This document shows positions 6,192-6,601 of a DNA stretch of 6,601 nt, in pieces (positions within the stretch are counted from its first letter, which is position 1; the number at the start of each line of letters is the position of its first letter). Made by a program: the position numbers and the translations under genes. The notes below the pieces were generated by a model that was given only the letters and a program-made list of their open reading frames with translations, was not told the DNA's origin and ran no database searches. Origin of the DNA: Klebsiella pneumoniae (GTDB lineage: Bacteria; Pseudomonadota; Gammaproteobacteria; Pseudomonadales; Pseudohongiellaceae); assembly GCA_945869725.1 (NCBI GenBank), contig CAMBPO010000095.1:1-6601 (forward strand). The letters run 5' to 3'.

Positions 6192-6601
6192 ATGTCAGAT
6201 CTAACCCAGATACTCAGCGACAGTTTCCTGCGCAGCAATGCGCTGGACCCGCGTGACAACCATAGTCAGAAACTTTATACCATTTCGGAACTGGCCAAAG
6301 AGTTTGATATCACCACCCGCGCCATCCGCTTTTACGAAAGCGAAGGCCTGCTTAACCCAGAACGCGATGGTCGCAATCGCCTGTACAGTCAGCGTGATCA
6401 CACGCGTCTTAAACTGATTTTGCGCGGCAAACGTCTGGGATTTGCGCTGGAAGAAATCCGCGAAATGTTTGAATTTTACGATTCGGCGACAGGCGAACTG
6501 GCGCAGCTGCGCCATGTACTGGACAAAGTTGAAGCACGCAAACTGGTGCTGCGCCAGCAGATGGAAGATATCCAGCTCAGCCTGCATGAGCTAAAAGAAT
6601 T
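6192..6601 (+). CDS. MerR-family transcriptional regulator, LiuR-like (3' end cut by window)
   Basis: The first 136 codons are visible and the frame is still open at the window edge. The winged helix-turn-helix starts at YTISELAKEFDITTRAIRFY (29-48), followed by ESEGLLNPERDGRNRLYS (49-66), and then by DHTRLKLILRGKRLGFALEE (69-88) and IREMFEFYD (89-97). A helix rich in R, Q, E and L (about 103-136) is the usual MerR dimerisation coiled coil. The wording of the DNA-binding part, especially TTRAIRFYE and RLKLILRGKRLGF, is that of LiuR-type regulators of branched-chain amino acid and acyl-CoA catabolism, not of metal sensors; no cysteine is present in the visible part. Residues 1-28 are an extra N-terminal segment before the HTH, longer than in most MerR proteins. 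The SD is weak (GAAG, 8 bases upstream). Divergent from icmF, which it probably controls along with itself. Family is firm; the LiuR-like subgroup is likely. Confidence 0.9.
   Translation, partial: MSDLTQILSDSFLRSNALDPRDNHSQKLYTISELAKEFDITTRAIRFYESEGLLNPERDGRNRLYSQRDHTRLKLILRGKRLGFALEEIREMFEFYDSATGELAQLRHVLDKVEARKLVLRQQMEDIQLSLHELKE

Noticed and set aside
6201..6587. A 128-codon open frame on the minus strand opposite the MerR gene
   Set aside because: It is antisense to an obvious MerR helix-turn-helix coding region, has a shadow-like composition and no recognisable domain.

Overview
The window looks like a chromosomal segment of a gammaproteobacterium or close relative. The DadA sequence matches enterobacterial and pseudomonad DadA almost motif for motif and has the same length (432 aa). 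The IcmF resembles the proteobacterial fused isobutyryl-CoA mutases to its last residues. Coding is dense, with tight gene junctions, and I see no mobile elements, RNA genes or CRISPR. The organism assignment is inference from protein resemblance only.

Layout. (1) 61-1359, plus strand: dadA, a flavin-dependent D-amino acid dehydrogenase, with a clear Shine-Dalgarno (SD) and a possible leader hairpin at 1-36. (2) 1360-1414: a short convergent gap with no convincing terminator. (3) 6069 down to 1415, minus strand: a compact three-gene operon, icmF, then a TauE/SafE-family membrane permease, then an EVE-domain protein. icmF and the permease overlap by 1 base; the permease and EVE genes are 12 bases apart. 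(4) 6070-6191: a divergent control region. (5) 6192 to the window end, plus strand: a MerR-family regulator of the LiuR-like type, cut by the window edge.

How it fits together. IcmF is a B12-dependent mutase with a built-in G-protein chaperone that interconverts isobutyryl-CoA and n-butyryl-CoA, linking branched-chain (valine-type) and straight-chain acyl-CoA catabolism. The divergent MerR gene is the obvious candidate regulator. The control region is the most striking part of the window. A perfect 16-bp palindrome, TTGACGTTAACGTCAA (6139-6154), exactly fills the spacer between a consensus-like -35 (TTGACG) and -10 (TATAAT) for icmF. It also covers the predicted start of the regulator's own transcript, whose promoter overlaps the icmF promoter in opposite orientation. 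This layout predicts joint repression of both genes by the MerR protein, relieved by an acyl-CoA-type ligand. The roles of the permease and EVE protein within this operon are not evident from known pathways. No wholly new system is apparent; the mutase, permease, EVE and MerR combination and its operator are the parts most worth a second look.
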